Part shown: positions 9,535 to 19,085 of the stretch, piece after piece | Layout of the letters: the number at the start of each line of letters is the position of its first letter | Numbering within the stretch: position 1 is the first letter of the stretch | NCBI RefSeq assembly: GCF_034424315.1 | Contig: NZ_CP139972.1 | Span: 2,976,001-3,040,000, forward strand | Reading direction: 5' to 3' | From: Chitinophaga sancti | Lineage (GTDB): Bacteria > Bacteroidota > Bacteroidia > Chitinophagales > Chitinophagaceae | DNA: 64,000 nucleotides | Translations under genes and position numbers: made by a program | The notes under the pieces: model-generated | The model's input: only the letters and a program-made list of their open reading frames with translations | Told to the model about the DNA's origin: nothing | Database searches by the model: none

Positions 9535-10226
9535 GTCAAGTAAAAAAAATAATAGCCCGGTTGGGATCTAAGTTAGCACCTCAGATCAGGTACCTGGCCC
9601 CGGCATACAGCTCGGAGGGTGAAGACCTGATCCTGAAAAGGATTTTTGATAACAAGAGAAACGGAACTTATGTAGATGTAGGTGCGCACCATCCTTTTCG
9701 TGTATCCAATACCTATATATTTTATAAGAACCGCTGGAAAGGCATCAATATCGATCCCAATCCAGGTTCTAAAGCGATGTTTGACAGGTACCGCCCCCTT
9801 GATACAAACCTGGAAATGGGTGTATCCCTTAACAGGCAACACCTTACCTATCACATCTTTAATGATCCTGCACTCAATACCTTTTCGCCGGATAAGGTGG
9901 AAGAATACACGCAGGATCCCAAATACCGGGTAATCGGGAAAAAACAGGTTGAAACCTGGCCACTGGGCGATATCCTGGATCAATACCTGCCTGCCGGCAC
10001 GCCTATCGACTTTCTAACTATCGACGCAGAAGGGCTGGATATGGATGTGCTGCGGTCCAACAACTGGCAGAAGTACCGTCCTTCTTATATCCTGGTTGAA
10101 AGCAACCCTTTCCTGCTGGGAGACATGTATAATACTGAGCTGGGCAAATTCATGCAGGCTGCGGGTTACGACATCTTTGCCAAAACCTATTATACCTACA
10201 TTTTCAGGAACATCAAAAGTCATTAG
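9531..10226 (+). CDS. FkbM family methyltransferase
   Basis: A 231-residue FkbM-type methyltransferase. Visible motifs are YSSEGEDLIL (about 25-34), the SAM loop YVDVGAHHPFRVSNT (about 46-60) and FLTIDAEGLDMDVL (about 161-174). This subtype, beginning with an SxEGED segment, is common in bacterial surface-polysaccharide loci. It is translationally coupled to the flippase (4-base overlap) and lies 4 bases before the second small methyltransferase gene, so it belongs firmly to the cluster. The acceptor sugar is unknown. Confidence 0.87.
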   Translation: MSQVKKIIARLGSKLAPQIRYLAPAYSSEGEDLILKRIFDNKRNGTYVDVGAHHPFRVSNTYIFYKNRWKGINIDPNPGSKAMFDRYRPLDTNLEMGVSLNRQHLTYHIFNDPALNTFSPDKVEEYTQDPKYRVIGKKQVETWPLGDILDQYLPAGTPIDFLTIDAEGLDMDVLRSNNWQKYRPSYILVESNPFLLGDMYNTELGKFMQAAGYDIFAKTYYTYIFRNIKSH

Positions 10227-10230
10227 CGCT

Positions 10231-10872
10231 ATGAACAAGTTATATGTACAGTATGGTTGTGGACCCTATTCAGCACCTGATGGCTGGACCAATTTTGATG
10301 CGAGCCCCACGCTCCGCATTCAACAGCTGCCTATTGTTGGCAAATTGCTGAAAAGCAGGTTACATGTCACCTTTCCAAAAGATGTACAGCAGGGCGATAT
10401 CCTGAAATCACTTCCTGGAATTGCTGAAAACTCCTGCGACGGCGTCTATTGCTCCCATGTACTGGAGCATCTTTCATATGATGATTGCCTGCTGGCAGTG
10501 CGTAATACCTACCATATTTTAAAACCCGGTGGTTATTTCCGCTGCGTATTGCCGGACCTGGAATCTGCCGCCAGGGAATATGTAGCAGATCTGTCCAACC
10601 ATGATATTACTGCAAACACAAAGTTCCTCGAAAAAACAATGCTCGGTAAAAAGCAACGCCAGCGTGGATTAAAAAGTTTGCTGACAAGCACCCTGGGCAA
10701 CAGCGAACATCTCTATATGTGGGATCATCTCTCCCTGTCGAATATCCTCCGCGAAGCGGGCTTCAGTACCGTCAGACCATGTGCATTCAATGATTGTCCG
10801 GATCCGATGTTTAAACTGGTAGAAGAGAAAACAAGATTTGAAAATGCAGTATCACTAGAAGCTATAAAATAA
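10231..10872 (+). CDS. SAM-dependent methyltransferase, exopolysaccharide cluster (copy 2)
   Basis: A 213-residue paralogue of the protein encoded at 914-1552, with the same landmarks: LYVQYGCG, a shared NFDASPTLR segment, DGVYCSHVLEHL and ILKPGG. The frame stays open upstream, but the ATG at 10231 is chosen because it matches the paralogue's N-terminus and lies just 4 bases after the preceding stop. It probably methylates a sugar of the repeat unit; whether the two copies act on different positions cannot be told. It overlaps the next gene by one base. Confidence 0.87.
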   Translation: MNKLYVQYGCGPYSAPDGWTNFDASPTLRIQQLPIVGKLLKSRLHVTFPKDVQQGDILKSLPGIAENSCDGVYCSHVLEHLSYDDCLLAVRNTYHILKPGGYFRCVLPDLESAAREYVADLSNHDITANTKFLEKTMLGKKQRQRGLKSLLTSTLGNSEHLYMWDHLSLSNILREAGFSTVRPCAFNDCPDPMFKLVEEKTRFENAVSLEAIK

Positions 10873-11780
10873 TGAAGCTGGAATCACCTGTACTATTTCT
10901 GATTTTCAACCGTCCGTTCCAGACAATGCAGGTATTTGAACAGATCAAAATTCAACAACCTGCGCGCCTGTTCATTGCTGCAGACGGTCCACGCCCCGGT
11001 AAACCCGGCGAAGCTACCCTGTGCCATACCACCAGGGCCCAAGTGCTCAATGCCATAGACTGGCCCTGCGAAGTAAGCACCCTCTTCAGAGACGAAAACC
11101 TGGGTTGCGGCACGGCGGTGAGCAGCGCTATCAACTGGTTTTTTCAACAGGTAGAAGAAGGCATCATCCTGGAAGATGATTGTATGCCGGATCCAACATT
11201 CTTTACTTTCTGTACCACACTGCTGGAACGATACAGGCTTGACGAACACGTGATGCACATCGCCGGCAGTAACTACCAGATGGGCCATGTAAGAGGCAAT
11301 GCCTCCTATTATTTTTCCCGGTTCGCACATATATGGGGATGGGCCACCTGGCGCAGGGCCTGGCAACACTATGACTTCAGTCTTCAACGGTATCAACACA
11401 TTTCCCGGAAAGGGATGAACCGCCAGTTCCTCACTGATATTGAGAATATCTACTTAAACCGAATTGATACATGGGACATACAATGGTTTATGAGTGTGTG
11501 GTTCAATCATGGTTACGCTATTACCCCCAATACAAACCTGATCACAAACATCGGTTATGGAAAGGAAGCGACTCACACCCGCGCTACTCCCTCATGGTTC
11601 AAAAAGATGGTGTATGGCAGTATCCCAAAAATCGTACATCCGGCCAGCATAAACATTGACAATGCTGCTGATGATTATTCGGTGACCAACCTGTTCAATC
11701 CTCCTTACCTGTCTCATATAGTCAGGAAAATTGTCAGGGGAACACCTTTTCTATATAACCTGTATAAGCGCATTTCATAA
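10872..11780 (+). CDS. GT-A type glycosyltransferase
   Basis: A 302-residue nucleotide-diphospho-sugar transferase-like protein. It begins PVLFLIFNRP, shows LFIAADGPRPGK as the first nucleotide-sugar strand region, and has GIILEDDCMPDPTFF (about 97-111), whose EDDC carries the metal-binding acidic residues. HIWGWATWRRAW (about 154-165) is characteristic of this family, sometimes annotated as hemolytic-protein-like transferases. It probably adds one sugar to the lipid-linked repeat unit at the cytoplasmic face. It sits in the tightly packed operon between a methyltransferase and the polymerase. Confidence 0.82.
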   Translation: MKLESPVLFLIFNRPFQTMQVFEQIKIQQPARLFIAADGPRPGKPGEATLCHTTRAQVLNAIDWPCEVSTLFRDENLGCGTAVSSAINWFFQQVEEGIILEDDCMPDPTFFTFCTTLLERYRLDEHVMHIAGSNYQMGHVRGNASYYFSRFAHIWGWATWRRAWQHYDFSLQRYQHISRKGMNRQFLTDIENIYLNRIDTWDIQWFMSVWFNHGYAITPNTNLITNIGYGKEATHTRATPSWFKKMVYGSIPKIVHPASINIDNAADDYSVTNLFNPPYLSHIVRKIVRGTPFLYNLYKRIS

Positions 11781-11782
11781 AT

Positions 11783-13198
11783 ATGGATAGTATTTATAAC
11801 GCCCTCATCAGCAGTAATCCCTTTGTGGAGATATTCAAGGAAGCAATGCCCCTTATCATTGCCTTCATTTTGCTGTACCTGCATTACAACAAGCGGATCA
11901 CTGCGATGGAAACAGTCTTATTCGCATTTGCCACCGAAGCCTATACGATGCTGATAGTTGGTCCTACCTTTACCGCCACTTTTTTTATCAGCGTGGCCTT
12001 TATGCTGGACCAGGGCCACAGGCTCTTTACAGGACAAATACTTATCAGGCGGGAATACCTTCTTTTACTGGTAATACCCGCATTGTCCAGTCTCATTATT
12101 TTTATTCTTGTACAGGTTTATAAAGATCCGTTTTATTATCCGCCTGGTAAGAAATCGGCTTTCTATTTCCGGCCCATATATTTTTACATCAAGTCATTTT
12201 TCCCGCTGTTCGCAATAGGTGCCAAAATTGTGCAGGAAAGGGAACAGTTGTCTTTTTCAATTTATGCTGATACAATGAAGAAGATAGCAAAATTTTCTTT
12301 TGCAATTGCCATTCTTCAGATCCTGTCACAATTCCTCCTAAGGAGTGAAACGCTAGGCGAGATCATCGGCTTACAACACCGTTACCTGCTGGAGCAATCC
12401 ACCTCCTTTTTCAGCCTGCGTGTACAGGCATTATTTGCAGAGCCTAAGGTGTACAGTGCATTCCTTTCGCTCACCATCCCTTTATTTCTCTATGACAGGG
12501 ATTACAAGTGGGCCACGCTGTCAATCATTATGGGCGTGCTAACAGTATCACAAACCTTCTGGATCAACCTGCTCTCAGCAGGCATCTGTTGTGTATTCCT
12601 TTCCGGAATAGCTTCCACGAGGGTACGTATCCTCATGTCCATGTGCATCATCATCGGGCTTTTCATGGGCATTGCCGCATCCAGTAAATACTTCATAAAA
12701 CTGTACGCCAAAAACCAGGCAAGTACTTTTTACCAGCTGGTTTTTAAGCGCTCTGTATACAGATATGATAATGATATCTGGCAGAAAAACAATGTAGTCA
12801 TGGGTATGCCGCTGCAAAGAGATATGGAACTGCCGGTGGTAGACTTCTTTAAAGACGAGCCTTATCTTTTGTTTTCAGGTTATGGTGCGGGTAACAGCAC
12901 ATTCATTCCCGCACAATACTTCTTTGGGCAGGTGAACTATGAGAACAGGCTAAATGGCATTGGCGGCCATAATCTAAACATGCGCTGGTTCTATATTCTG
13001 GCCGAGTTTGGTGCCTTTGCCCTCATTTGCTTCTTTGTAGTATTAACCATAACGCGACCGCAGATGGCCCCATTTCAAAAAGGATATTTTGCCTTTGTAT
13101 GGGTGTGCTTCTTTTTCAGCCAGATAGATCTGTTCCTGATTATAGTAGCTATGATATGCGCGTATGAAGATGGAGAGCCTGGTAAAACTATAACGTGA
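11783..13198 (+). CDS. O-antigen polymerase/ligase-like membrane protein (Wzy candidate)
   Basis: A 471-residue protein with ten or more membrane helices and a large loop near residues 300-400, the layout of Wzy/WaaL-type polymerases. The hydrophilic segment DEPYLLFSGYGAGNS followed by a GGHNLNMRWFYILAEFG motif resembles the conserved H-containing loop near the last helices of this superfamily. Sequence conservation in Wzy proteins is low, so the call relies on topology plus position between the flippase and the initiating transferase and on the lack of any other polymerase candidate. It overlaps the next start codon by one base. Confidence 0.75.
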   Translation: MDSIYNALISSNPFVEIFKEAMPLIIAFILLYLHYNKRITAMETVLFAFATEAYTMLIVGPTFTATFFISVAFMLDQGHRLFTGQILIRREYLLLLVIPALSSLIIFILVQVYKDPFYYPPGKKSAFYFRPIYFYIKSFFPLFAIGAKIVQEREQLSFSIYADTMKKIAKFSFAIAILQILSQFLLRSETLGEIIGLQHRYLLEQSTSFFSLRVQALFAEPKVYSAFLSLTIPLFLYDRDYKWATLSIIMGVLTVSQTFWINLLSAGICCVFLSGIASTRVRILMSMCIIIGLFMGIAASSKYFIKLYAKNQASTFYQLVFKRSVYRYDNDIWQKNNVVMGMPLQRDMELPVVDFFKDEPYLLFSGYGAGNSTFIPAQYFFGQVNYENRLNGIGGHNLNMRWFYILAEFGAFALICFFVVLTITRPQMAPFQKGYFAFVWVCFFFSQIDLFLIIVAMICAYEDGEPGKTIT

Positions 13199-14292
13199 TG
13201 CAAATTTACTTAGACAATATCGTGTTTACTATTCAAAGGGCCGGTGGCGTGTCCATGTACTGGTATGAGCTCCTGAAAGGGCTCTGCAATGCAGACCTGC
13301 CGCTGAACTTTCTGAATGCAGATCCGCATTCCGGCAACCTCTTTGAACAGCAGCTCGACTACAGTCCTTATCCCTGTATCCGTGAAAGCTGGATACCTCC
13401 CAAATACCTGCGTTATTTGCCATTACGCTATACACTGCCTTCCAATGCAGTGTTTCATGGTGGATACCTGCGGGTATCTCCACAAAAGGATATCGTCAAT
13501 ATTCTCACCTTACATGACTTTGCACATGAGCGAAGGATGGCTACCCGTTTCCCCCGCGGCCTGGCCAACATCCGGCAAAAGGCTTATGGCATACGCCATG
13601 CAGACGGTATTATCTGTATCTCAGAAAGTACCCGTAAAGAGTTATTGCATTTCTACCCCAAAACGGATCCTGAAAAGGTCAGGGTAATTCATCATGGTAT
13701 CGCTGATTGTTTTTTCCCGATGAACAAACAGCTGCCGCCAGCTGCTGCACCACCGCCATCCCCTTATATCCTGTACATCGGCGTGCGCAGTCACTACAAA
13801 AACTTCGACCAGGCAGTGGCAACATTACAGTTATTACCGGCCCATTATCAGCTGGTGATAGCAGGTGGTGAAGCCTGGCTTCCCAAAGACAGGGAGATAC
13901 TGGAACAGGCAATTCCAGGCAGGTATCATATACTACAGAATGTAAGCGCTGAAGAGCTGAACATCCTGTACAATTATGCCTGGTGTCTCTTGTATCCTTC
14001 CTCTTACGAAGGCTTTGGATTTCCACCGGGAGAAGCTATGAAAGCAGGTTGCCCCGTAGTCGCTACCCATACCACCTCCATTCCGGAAGTGACTGGTACT
14101 GCAGGGCTACTTGTAAACAACCCCTCTCCTGCTGCCTTTGCGGAAAAGATCCGCTTACTCGAAGACGCAAATTTCAGAGCCTGCATCATCCAGGCAGGCT
14201 ATGCCCGATCACAACTCTTTACATGGAACAAAAGCATTCAGGAAACAATCAACTTTTACAAACATTGCTGGAACACTAAATTTTTAACATGA
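13198..14292 (+). CDS. Glycosyltransferase family 4 (GT-B fold)
   Basis: A 364-residue retaining glycosyltransferase. The N-terminal domain begins with MQIYLDNIVFTIQRAGGVSM, whose GGV loop is typical of GT4 acceptor domains. LTLHDFAHE and a DGIICISESTRKEL segment follow. The C-terminal donor-binding domain has YILYIGVRSHYKNF, then SSYEGFGFPPGEAMKAGCPV (about 265-284), the E-x7-E motif that binds the sugar nucleotide, and ATHTTSIPEV. ATG at 13198 is preferred over the in-frame GTG three bases earlier. It is embedded in the exopolysaccharide operon and overlaps the next gene by four bases. Confidence 0.9.
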   Translation: MQIYLDNIVFTIQRAGGVSMYWYELLKGLCNADLPLNFLNADPHSGNLFEQQLDYSPYPCIRESWIPPKYLRYLPLRYTLPSNAVFHGGYLRVSPQKDIVNILTLHDFAHERRMATRFPRGLANIRQKAYGIRHADGIICISESTRKELLHFYPKTDPEKVRVIHHGIADCFFPMNKQLPPAAAPPPSPYILYIGVRSHYKNFDQAVATLQLLPAHYQLVIAGGEAWLPKDREILEQAIPGRYHILQNVSAEELNILYNYAWCLLYPSSYEGFGFPPGEAMKAGCPVVATHTTSIPEVTGTAGLLVNNPSPAAFAEKIRLLEDANFRACIIQAGYARSQLFTWNKSIQETINFYKHCWNTKFLT

Positions 14293-15032
14293 ATTTCATT
14301 TTCAAAATTGCGGACGCGGCCAGGGTATTTTTACAATCAGGAAGAGGTCTCAGTGCTTTGTGGAAAAAGGGAGGGTCCATTGCCTCCACCACCATTCTGC
14401 ATAACTGTAAACACTATATCCCGGAGATAAAAACGATCATCGACGTAGGTGCAAACCAGGGTCAGTTTGCCCTTTCTGCACGCTACTTTTATCCCCGTGC
14501 AGGTATACACTCTTTTGAACCGGTGCCGGATGTATTTCGCACGCTGCAACAGAACATCAGCAAAGCGAATGGCATTAGTACCTACAACTTTGCATTGGGG
14601 AGTACCAATGGCGTGCTGGAGTTTTTTCAGAACGATTATTCGCATGCCAGTTCTGCCCTGCATGTATCTGCCATACAGCAACAATTCTTTCCGCAGACGG
14701 CCTCTGAACACCAGATCAAAGTACCTGTAAAAAGGATTGATGACCTGATCAGCAATATCACTTTTGAAGCGCCGGTATTATTAAAACTGGATGTACAGGG
14801 ATTTGAAAAAGAAGTACTGAAAGGTGCCGCAGAAAGCCTGGACAAAATAGATTACCTGCTGTTTGAAACCTCTTTTGTGCCTATGTATGAAGGAGAACCC
14901 CTCTTTGATGAGATGCATAATTTCGTAAAAGAACTGGGCTTTGAATTTATCGCCCCTGTTGGTTTCTGCCAGACAGACGATTTGCAGATCTTACAAATGG
15001 ATTTACTGTACAAGCGAAAATCAGCAGCATGA
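14289..15032 (+). CDS. FkbM family methyltransferase
   Basis: A 247-residue FkbM protein, the clearest of the set. The SAM loop is IDVGANQGQFALSARYF (about 55-71), HSFEPVPDVF supplies the acidic ribose-binding residue, and LLKLDVQGFEKEVLKGA (about 160-176) is the family's second signature. It is coupled to the glycosyltransferase upstream by an ATGA overlap and is the last gene before a 179-base gap. Together with the proteins at 1678, 2506, 9531, 914 and 10231 it gives the cluster six candidate methyltransferases. Confidence 0.9.
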   Translation: MNFIFKIADAARVFLQSGRGLSALWKKGGSIASTTILHNCKHYIPEIKTIIDVGANQGQFALSARYFYPRAGIHSFEPVPDVFRTLQQNISKANGISTYNFALGSTNGVLEFFQNDYSHASSALHVSAIQQQFFPQTASEHQIKVPVKRIDDLISNITFEAPVLLKLDVQGFEKEVLKGAAESLDKIDYLLFETSFVPMYEGEPLFDEMHNFVKELGFEFIAPVGFCQTDDLQILQMDLLYKRKSAA

Positions 15033-15211
15033 TCTAATCTCAATTTTACCGGAGCAAAAATAAAAAACACAGCCGTTTTGTAATAATAAAACCAAGCCCC
15101 CAGGTCAACTCCAATCATCATAGCCTACCCAAACCTGACAGAGTTAAACTAACAGTAACGCCAATAGGAAATTAATACACGGCAACCAGTGCCCTCAGTA
15201 ATCTTGTCGCT

Positions 15212-16615
15212 ATGAAGAATCGAAATTATGCTGTTCAGTATGTACGGCAATTCATTGATTTTACTATACTCGGGGCAGCCTTTGTCCTCACCAGATATTA
15301 TATCAGTACCAAGGGGGAAATGATCTTTACCAGCATGGACTGGATCCTGCTGAGTATCAGCATCGGCACCTGGATCGTGCTCGGCGCATCGCTCCGGCTG
15401 TATGATGAATATGACAAAGTCAATTCGTTTTCATTTGAATTTGTCGCCTTGTTAAAAAATGTATTGTTACAGGCATGTGTGCTCACTTTCCTGTTCTTTT
15501 ATCTTTTCAAAACGTACAGCTATCCCCGCACCTTTACCCTCCTCTACTCCGCATATGTATTTGCAGGTGCCATGATCACCAGGTATGCGGTAAAGAAAAC
15601 TTTATTAAGACTCAGGTCTCAGCGGCATCGTACAAAAAATGTACTGATCGTGGGAGCCGGCGAAACAGGTATCAACTTCTACCACACCATCACCAAGAAC
15701 GGGCATTTCGGTTATAATTGTATCGGCTTTGTAGATGATCAGGCGCATACACAGTTGCATGGCCACTACCTGGGCAAGATCTCTGAACTGACCAATATTC
15801 TTGAATCAAATGAAGTGGATGATGTGATCGTTGCACTGCCTGAATATGCAAGGGAACAAACGGAAAGCATTATTGTAGCCAGTGAACGTGCCGCCAAGAG
15901 TGTGAAGATCATTCCTGATGTGCATCAGTATTGCTCTACCACCGTGAGTATGAACCTGCTGGGATCCTTCCCGCTGGTTAATATACGTTCCTTTCCGCTG
16001 GATGACCCGGGATTACAGCGTATGAAGCGGGCATTTGATATCGCATTTACACTCGTGCTTTTTTCTGCATTCAGCTGGTTGTTCCTGCTCATTGCCGCAT
16101 TGATCAAACTGACCTCCAAAGGGCCGGTACTCTTCAAACAGGAAAGATGGGGTCTGAAAAATAAAAAGATCACCTGCTATAAGTTTCGCTCCATGATCGT
16201 ACAAACCAGTGAAGTAGATGCAAATGGCAGGTTCCTGCAGGCTACACGAAATGACAGCCGTGTTACCTCCATTGGTCGTTTCCTGCGTAAAACCAATCTC
16301 GATGAGCTGCCGCAGTTTTTCAATGTGCTTATGGGCAACATGTCATTTGTAGGCCCACGTCCGCACGCCACGCCCCTGCACATAGAATCACGTGAAACGG
16401 TGCAACACTATATGCGCAGGCAAATGGTAAAACCGGGCATCACCGGCTGGGCACAGGTAAATGGCTGCAGGGGTGAAACCAGCCAGTCAGGTATGATGGA
16501 GAAAAGAGTAGCATACGATATCTGGTATATCGAAAATTATAGTTTCTGGCTGGATTGCCAGATCATATTCCAGACTTTAGTGAACATGGCTAAAGGGGAT
16601 AAGAACGCTTATTAA
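15212..16615 (+). CDS. Undecaprenyl-phosphate glycosylphosphotransferase (WbaP/WcaJ type)
   Basis: A 467-residue initiating enzyme that transfers a sugar-1-phosphate to undecaprenyl phosphate. Four N-terminal membrane helices (about 10-115) precede a Rossmann-like CoA-binding-type domain ([15 protein letters not shown], about 145-159). A fifth hydrophobic segment near residue 280 leads to the catalytic bacterial sugar transferase domain: [27 protein letters not shown], then [18 protein letters not shown] with the catalytic acidic residues, and SFVGPRPH near residue 385. The 179-base gap upstream may hold a separate promoter. The first sugar is probably glucose or galactose by family analogy. 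Confidence 0.93.
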   Translation: MKNRNYAVQYVRQFIDFTILGAAFVLTRYYISTKGEMIFTSMDWILLSISIGTWIVLGASLRLYDEYDKVNSFSFEFVALLKNVLLQACVLTFLFFYLFKTYSYPRTFTLLYSAYVFAGAMITRYAVKKTLLRLRSQRHRTKNVLIVGAGETGINFYHTITKNGHFGYNCIGFVDDQAHTQLHGHYLGKISELTNILESNEVDDVIVALPEYAREQTESIIVASERAAKSVKIIPDVHQYCSTTVSMNLLGSFPLVNIRSFPLDDPGLQRMKRAFDIAFTLVLFSAFSWLFLLIAALIKLTSKGPVLFKQERWGLKNKKITCYKFRSMIVQTSEVDANGRFLQATRNDSRVTSIGRFLRKTNLDELPQFFNVLMGNMSFVGPRPHATPLHIESRETVQHYMRRQMVKPGITGWAQVNGCRGETSQSGMMEKRVAYDIWYIENYSFWLDCQIIFQTLVNMAKGDKNAY

Positions 16616-16620
16616 GAATT

Positions 16621-17856
16621 ATGGCCGAACGATTATTACTGATTACAGGTAACTATAGCCCAGAGCCAACGGGAATTGGAAAATACAATGGGGAAATGAT
16701 GCAATGGCTGGCTGAAAAAGGCTACGATTGCACAGTCATCACTACTTATCCTTATTACCCACACTGGAAAATACAAGCGCCCTATGAACAGCAGGGCCAC
16801 TGGTATAAAAAGGAAATACAGCAGGGCCTCACCGTTTATCGTTGTCCCCAGTATATACCGGCAGCACCTTCAGGTATGAAACGCGTCCTGATGGATGCCT
16901 CCTTCTTCCTGGCAGCATTTTTTCGCCTGTTCATATTGTTGTTCACCAGGAAATTTGATGTGGTCATGGTAGTCGTTCCCCCGTTTCATTTGGGCTTTCT
17001 GGGCCTGCTGTACAAATGGATCAGGGGGGCGCGGCTGCTTTATCACATACAGGATCTGCAGATAGAGGCAGCCCGTGACCTGCAGATGATCCGCTCCCGC
17101 TGGCTGATCAATACCCTTTTCCGGATGGAACGTTTTATCCTGCACAGGGCTGACCTCCTAAGCAGCATCTCGGAGGGAATGATGAGGAAGATCGCGGCAA
17201 AATCAGGCCGGGAGATCTTCTTCTTTCCCAATTGGGTAGCCCTCAGTTATTTCTTTCCCATTAATGAAAGGCAGCAACTGAAAGCCGGTTTTGGCTTTCG
17301 GGCAGAAGATAAGGTAATACTTTATTCAGGAGCCATCGGGGAAAAACAGGGGCTGGAATCTATCCTGGATGTAGCAATAACCATGCAGGACGACCCAAGG
17401 TTGAAGTTCCTCATCTGCGGTGCAGGTCCGTATAAAACGACCTTAGAAAACAAGGCGCGGTCCATGTCACTGCAGAATGTGATCTTCTACCCTACCCAGG
17501 CTTCTTCACATTTCAACAGGTTCCTGAACATGGCAGACATTCACCTTGTGATCCAGAAAGCCAACGCAGCAGACCTTGTCATGCCCAGTAAGCTGACGAC
17601 TATTCTTGCAGTGGAAGGACTCGCCCTGATCACAGCGAATGAGGGAACCAGCCTGTATGAGCTGGTAAGAACACATGAATTGGGAATTGTGGTAGCAGCA
17701 GAAAACCAACAGGCCCTGTATGAGGGATTACTACAGGCTCTAAATGAAGATTCCGGACACATCACCAGTCGTGCTGGTGACTATGCCCGGAACTTTCTCG
17801 CTATAGATTCAATTATGACAAGCTTTGAAGGGAACGCTATTAAGGCTTCCAGATAA
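16621..17856 (+). CDS. WcaI-like glycosyltransferase
   Basis: A 411-residue GT4-type glycosyltransferase resembling the colanic-acid transferase WcaI. It begins LLLITGNYSPEPTGIGKYNG, shows CTVITTYPYYPHWK, and has the YHIQDLQIEAARDL segment typical of WcaI (about 142-155). The donor-binding half has VILYSGAIGEKQGLESILD and a later AADLVMPSKLTTILAVEG stretch where GT4 enzymes place the E-x7-E-like region. Some hydrophobic segments near residues 95-130 suggest membrane association. It starts 5 bases after the initiating transferase and ends the cluster, overlapping the convergent lipoprotein gene by 17 bases. Confidence 0.88.
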   Translation: MAERLLLITGNYSPEPTGIGKYNGEMMQWLAEKGYDCTVITTYPYYPHWKIQAPYEQQGHWYKKEIQQGLTVYRCPQYIPAAPSGMKRVLMDASFFLAAFFRLFILLFTRKFDVVMVVVPPFHLGFLGLLYKWIRGARLLYHIQDLQIEAARDLQMIRSRWLINTLFRMERFILHRADLLSSISEGMMRKIAAKSGREIFFFPNWVALSYFFPINERQQLKAGFGFRAEDKVILYSGAIGEKQGLESILDVAITMQDDPRLKFLICGAGPYKTTLENKARSMSLQNVIFYPTQASSHFNRFLNMADIHLVIQKANAADLVMPSKLTTILAVEGLALITANEGTSLYELVRTHELGIVVAAENQQALYEGLLQALNEDSGHITSRAGDYARNFLAIDSIMTSFEGNAIKASR

Positions 17857-18571
17857 TACGTGCCGCACCATTTACATCGCCGCTATATTCAGTGGAGTTG
17901 AACTTCACTGTACAGAAGCTGATAGTGGTAACATTATTATCAATAGAAACATAAACAGATCCTGAATTGGTATCAGTCGTCCATGGAGCGGTGGTAATTG
18001 CTTTTGCAATCAGTCTGCAATAACCATTAGACAGCGCTGTGCTGGACTTGGAGATAGCATAGATCCCTTCCTGTGGAGGCTGGTTATTAGGGAATTCCAC
18101 TGTGATGGTCGCATTACCATTGGTCGCAGTGATCATGTAATCACTGGTACCGGTAGTACCAATTACCTTGTTGAAGGAAAGGTCAACCACTCCTGACAAC
18201 GTAGCCTGGTTACTATCCAGACCGCAGGCATTGGTAGGCCCTGTTACAACGATGGTATCAGAGACACCGGAGTAGGTACAGCCACCTGTAGTCGTCACAG
18301 TTAAAGAATACACAAATTTACCCCTGGTAGGTTTGCTGATTTTAGGCGCCTGCTCAGTAGATGTGTATCCGTTAGGACCTGTCCAGGCATAGGATGATAC
18401 TGCACTCACCCCAGTGCTGGAGAGAGTGAGGATTTCATTGTTACCAATGGGACCATTGCTCTTGATTTTAGGCTTGAGGCCAGTGTCGCAGGCGGCACCG
18501 CCTTTAGAACACCCGATTAGCGCGCTGATCCATCCTAAGATTAATACGATAAATATAGATTTATACTGCAT
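17840..18571 (-). CDS. Lipoprotein with PKD/Ig-like repeat
   Basis: A 243-residue secreted lipoprotein. The signal peptide ends at the lipobox LIGC followed by SKGG. Residues about 35-105 form a PKD/Ig-like module, with LSSTGVSAVSSYAWTGPNG and a TVTTTGGCTYSG strand typical of Bacteroidota cell-surface proteins. The rest is a beta-rich domain of unknown function with several Cys residues. The ATG at the complement of 18569-18571 is preferred; an upstream TTG would add two residues. Its 3' end overlaps the tail of the WcaI-like gene by 17 bases. No function can be assigned beyond surface location. Confidence 0.75.
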   Translation of the reverse strand: MQYKSIFIVLILGWISALIGCSKGGAACDTGLKPKIKSNGPIGNNEILTLSSTGVSAVSSYAWTGPNGYTSTEQAPKISKPTRGKFVYSLTVTTTGGCTYSGVSDTIVVTGPTNACGLDSNQATLSGVVDLSFNKVIGTTGTSDYMITATNGNATITVEFPNNQPPQEGIYAISKSSTALSNGYCRLIAKAITTAPWTTDTNSGSVYVSIDNNVTTISFCTVKFNSTEYSGDVNGAARIIWKP

Positions 18572-19008
18572 TGCCAAATATTCATCAATACGAAATAATA
18601 TTATATGCTTTACTGCCGTTAATATGTAACCAATCGCTCCAGTTTCATACTAAATGTTCCATTTATTACTACCGCACATAGCTTCTCCAGCAACAACAAC
18701 CCTCGTTGCTTTGGCATCATATTGGATAAAAGGATGTAAATCGGAAATAAATATAGTAAATACTTTAGTTATTAGTATTTTTTAATATTAATAATATATG
18801 AACCGATACAGGTTTATGTGTCTCAAATTGATTAAAATTATATCAGTATCAATGGTTTGGAGGGTATATATTATATATGTAATTTTTTTTAAAAAAGTCA
18901 AAATTTAAGGGAGATTTTAACGTTTTAGGTGAAAAATGGCTGTTTTCCGGGAGAATTGGGGGGCTGCCATTTCGGGTTAAATGTATTTCCTTTTTGTGGA
19001 TAACTTTC
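18572..19008. other. AT-rich intergenic region, no gene seen
   Basis: About 440 bases between a minus-strand lipoprotein start and the terminator of the GH2 gene. It is strongly AT-rich, with runs of T and A near 18770-18900. It must hold the lipoprotein promoter, but no open frame, RNA gene or convincing repeat is visible. Confidence 0.4.
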
Positions 19009-19048
19009 AAAAAAAAGGGCAAATCACGAAGTGACATGCCCTTTTTTT
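19009..19048 (-). terminator. Intrinsic terminator downstream of the GH2 gene
   Basis: Stem gggcaaatcac / gtgacatgccc with loop gaa, flanked by an A-run on one side and seven T on the other. On the minus strand it follows the GH2 stop by about 40 bases and ends in a U-run. It would work in both directions. Confidence 0.8.
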
Positions 19049-19085
19049 CGCTCCTGGCCTTGCGGCCGGCTATAAAAATACTTTC

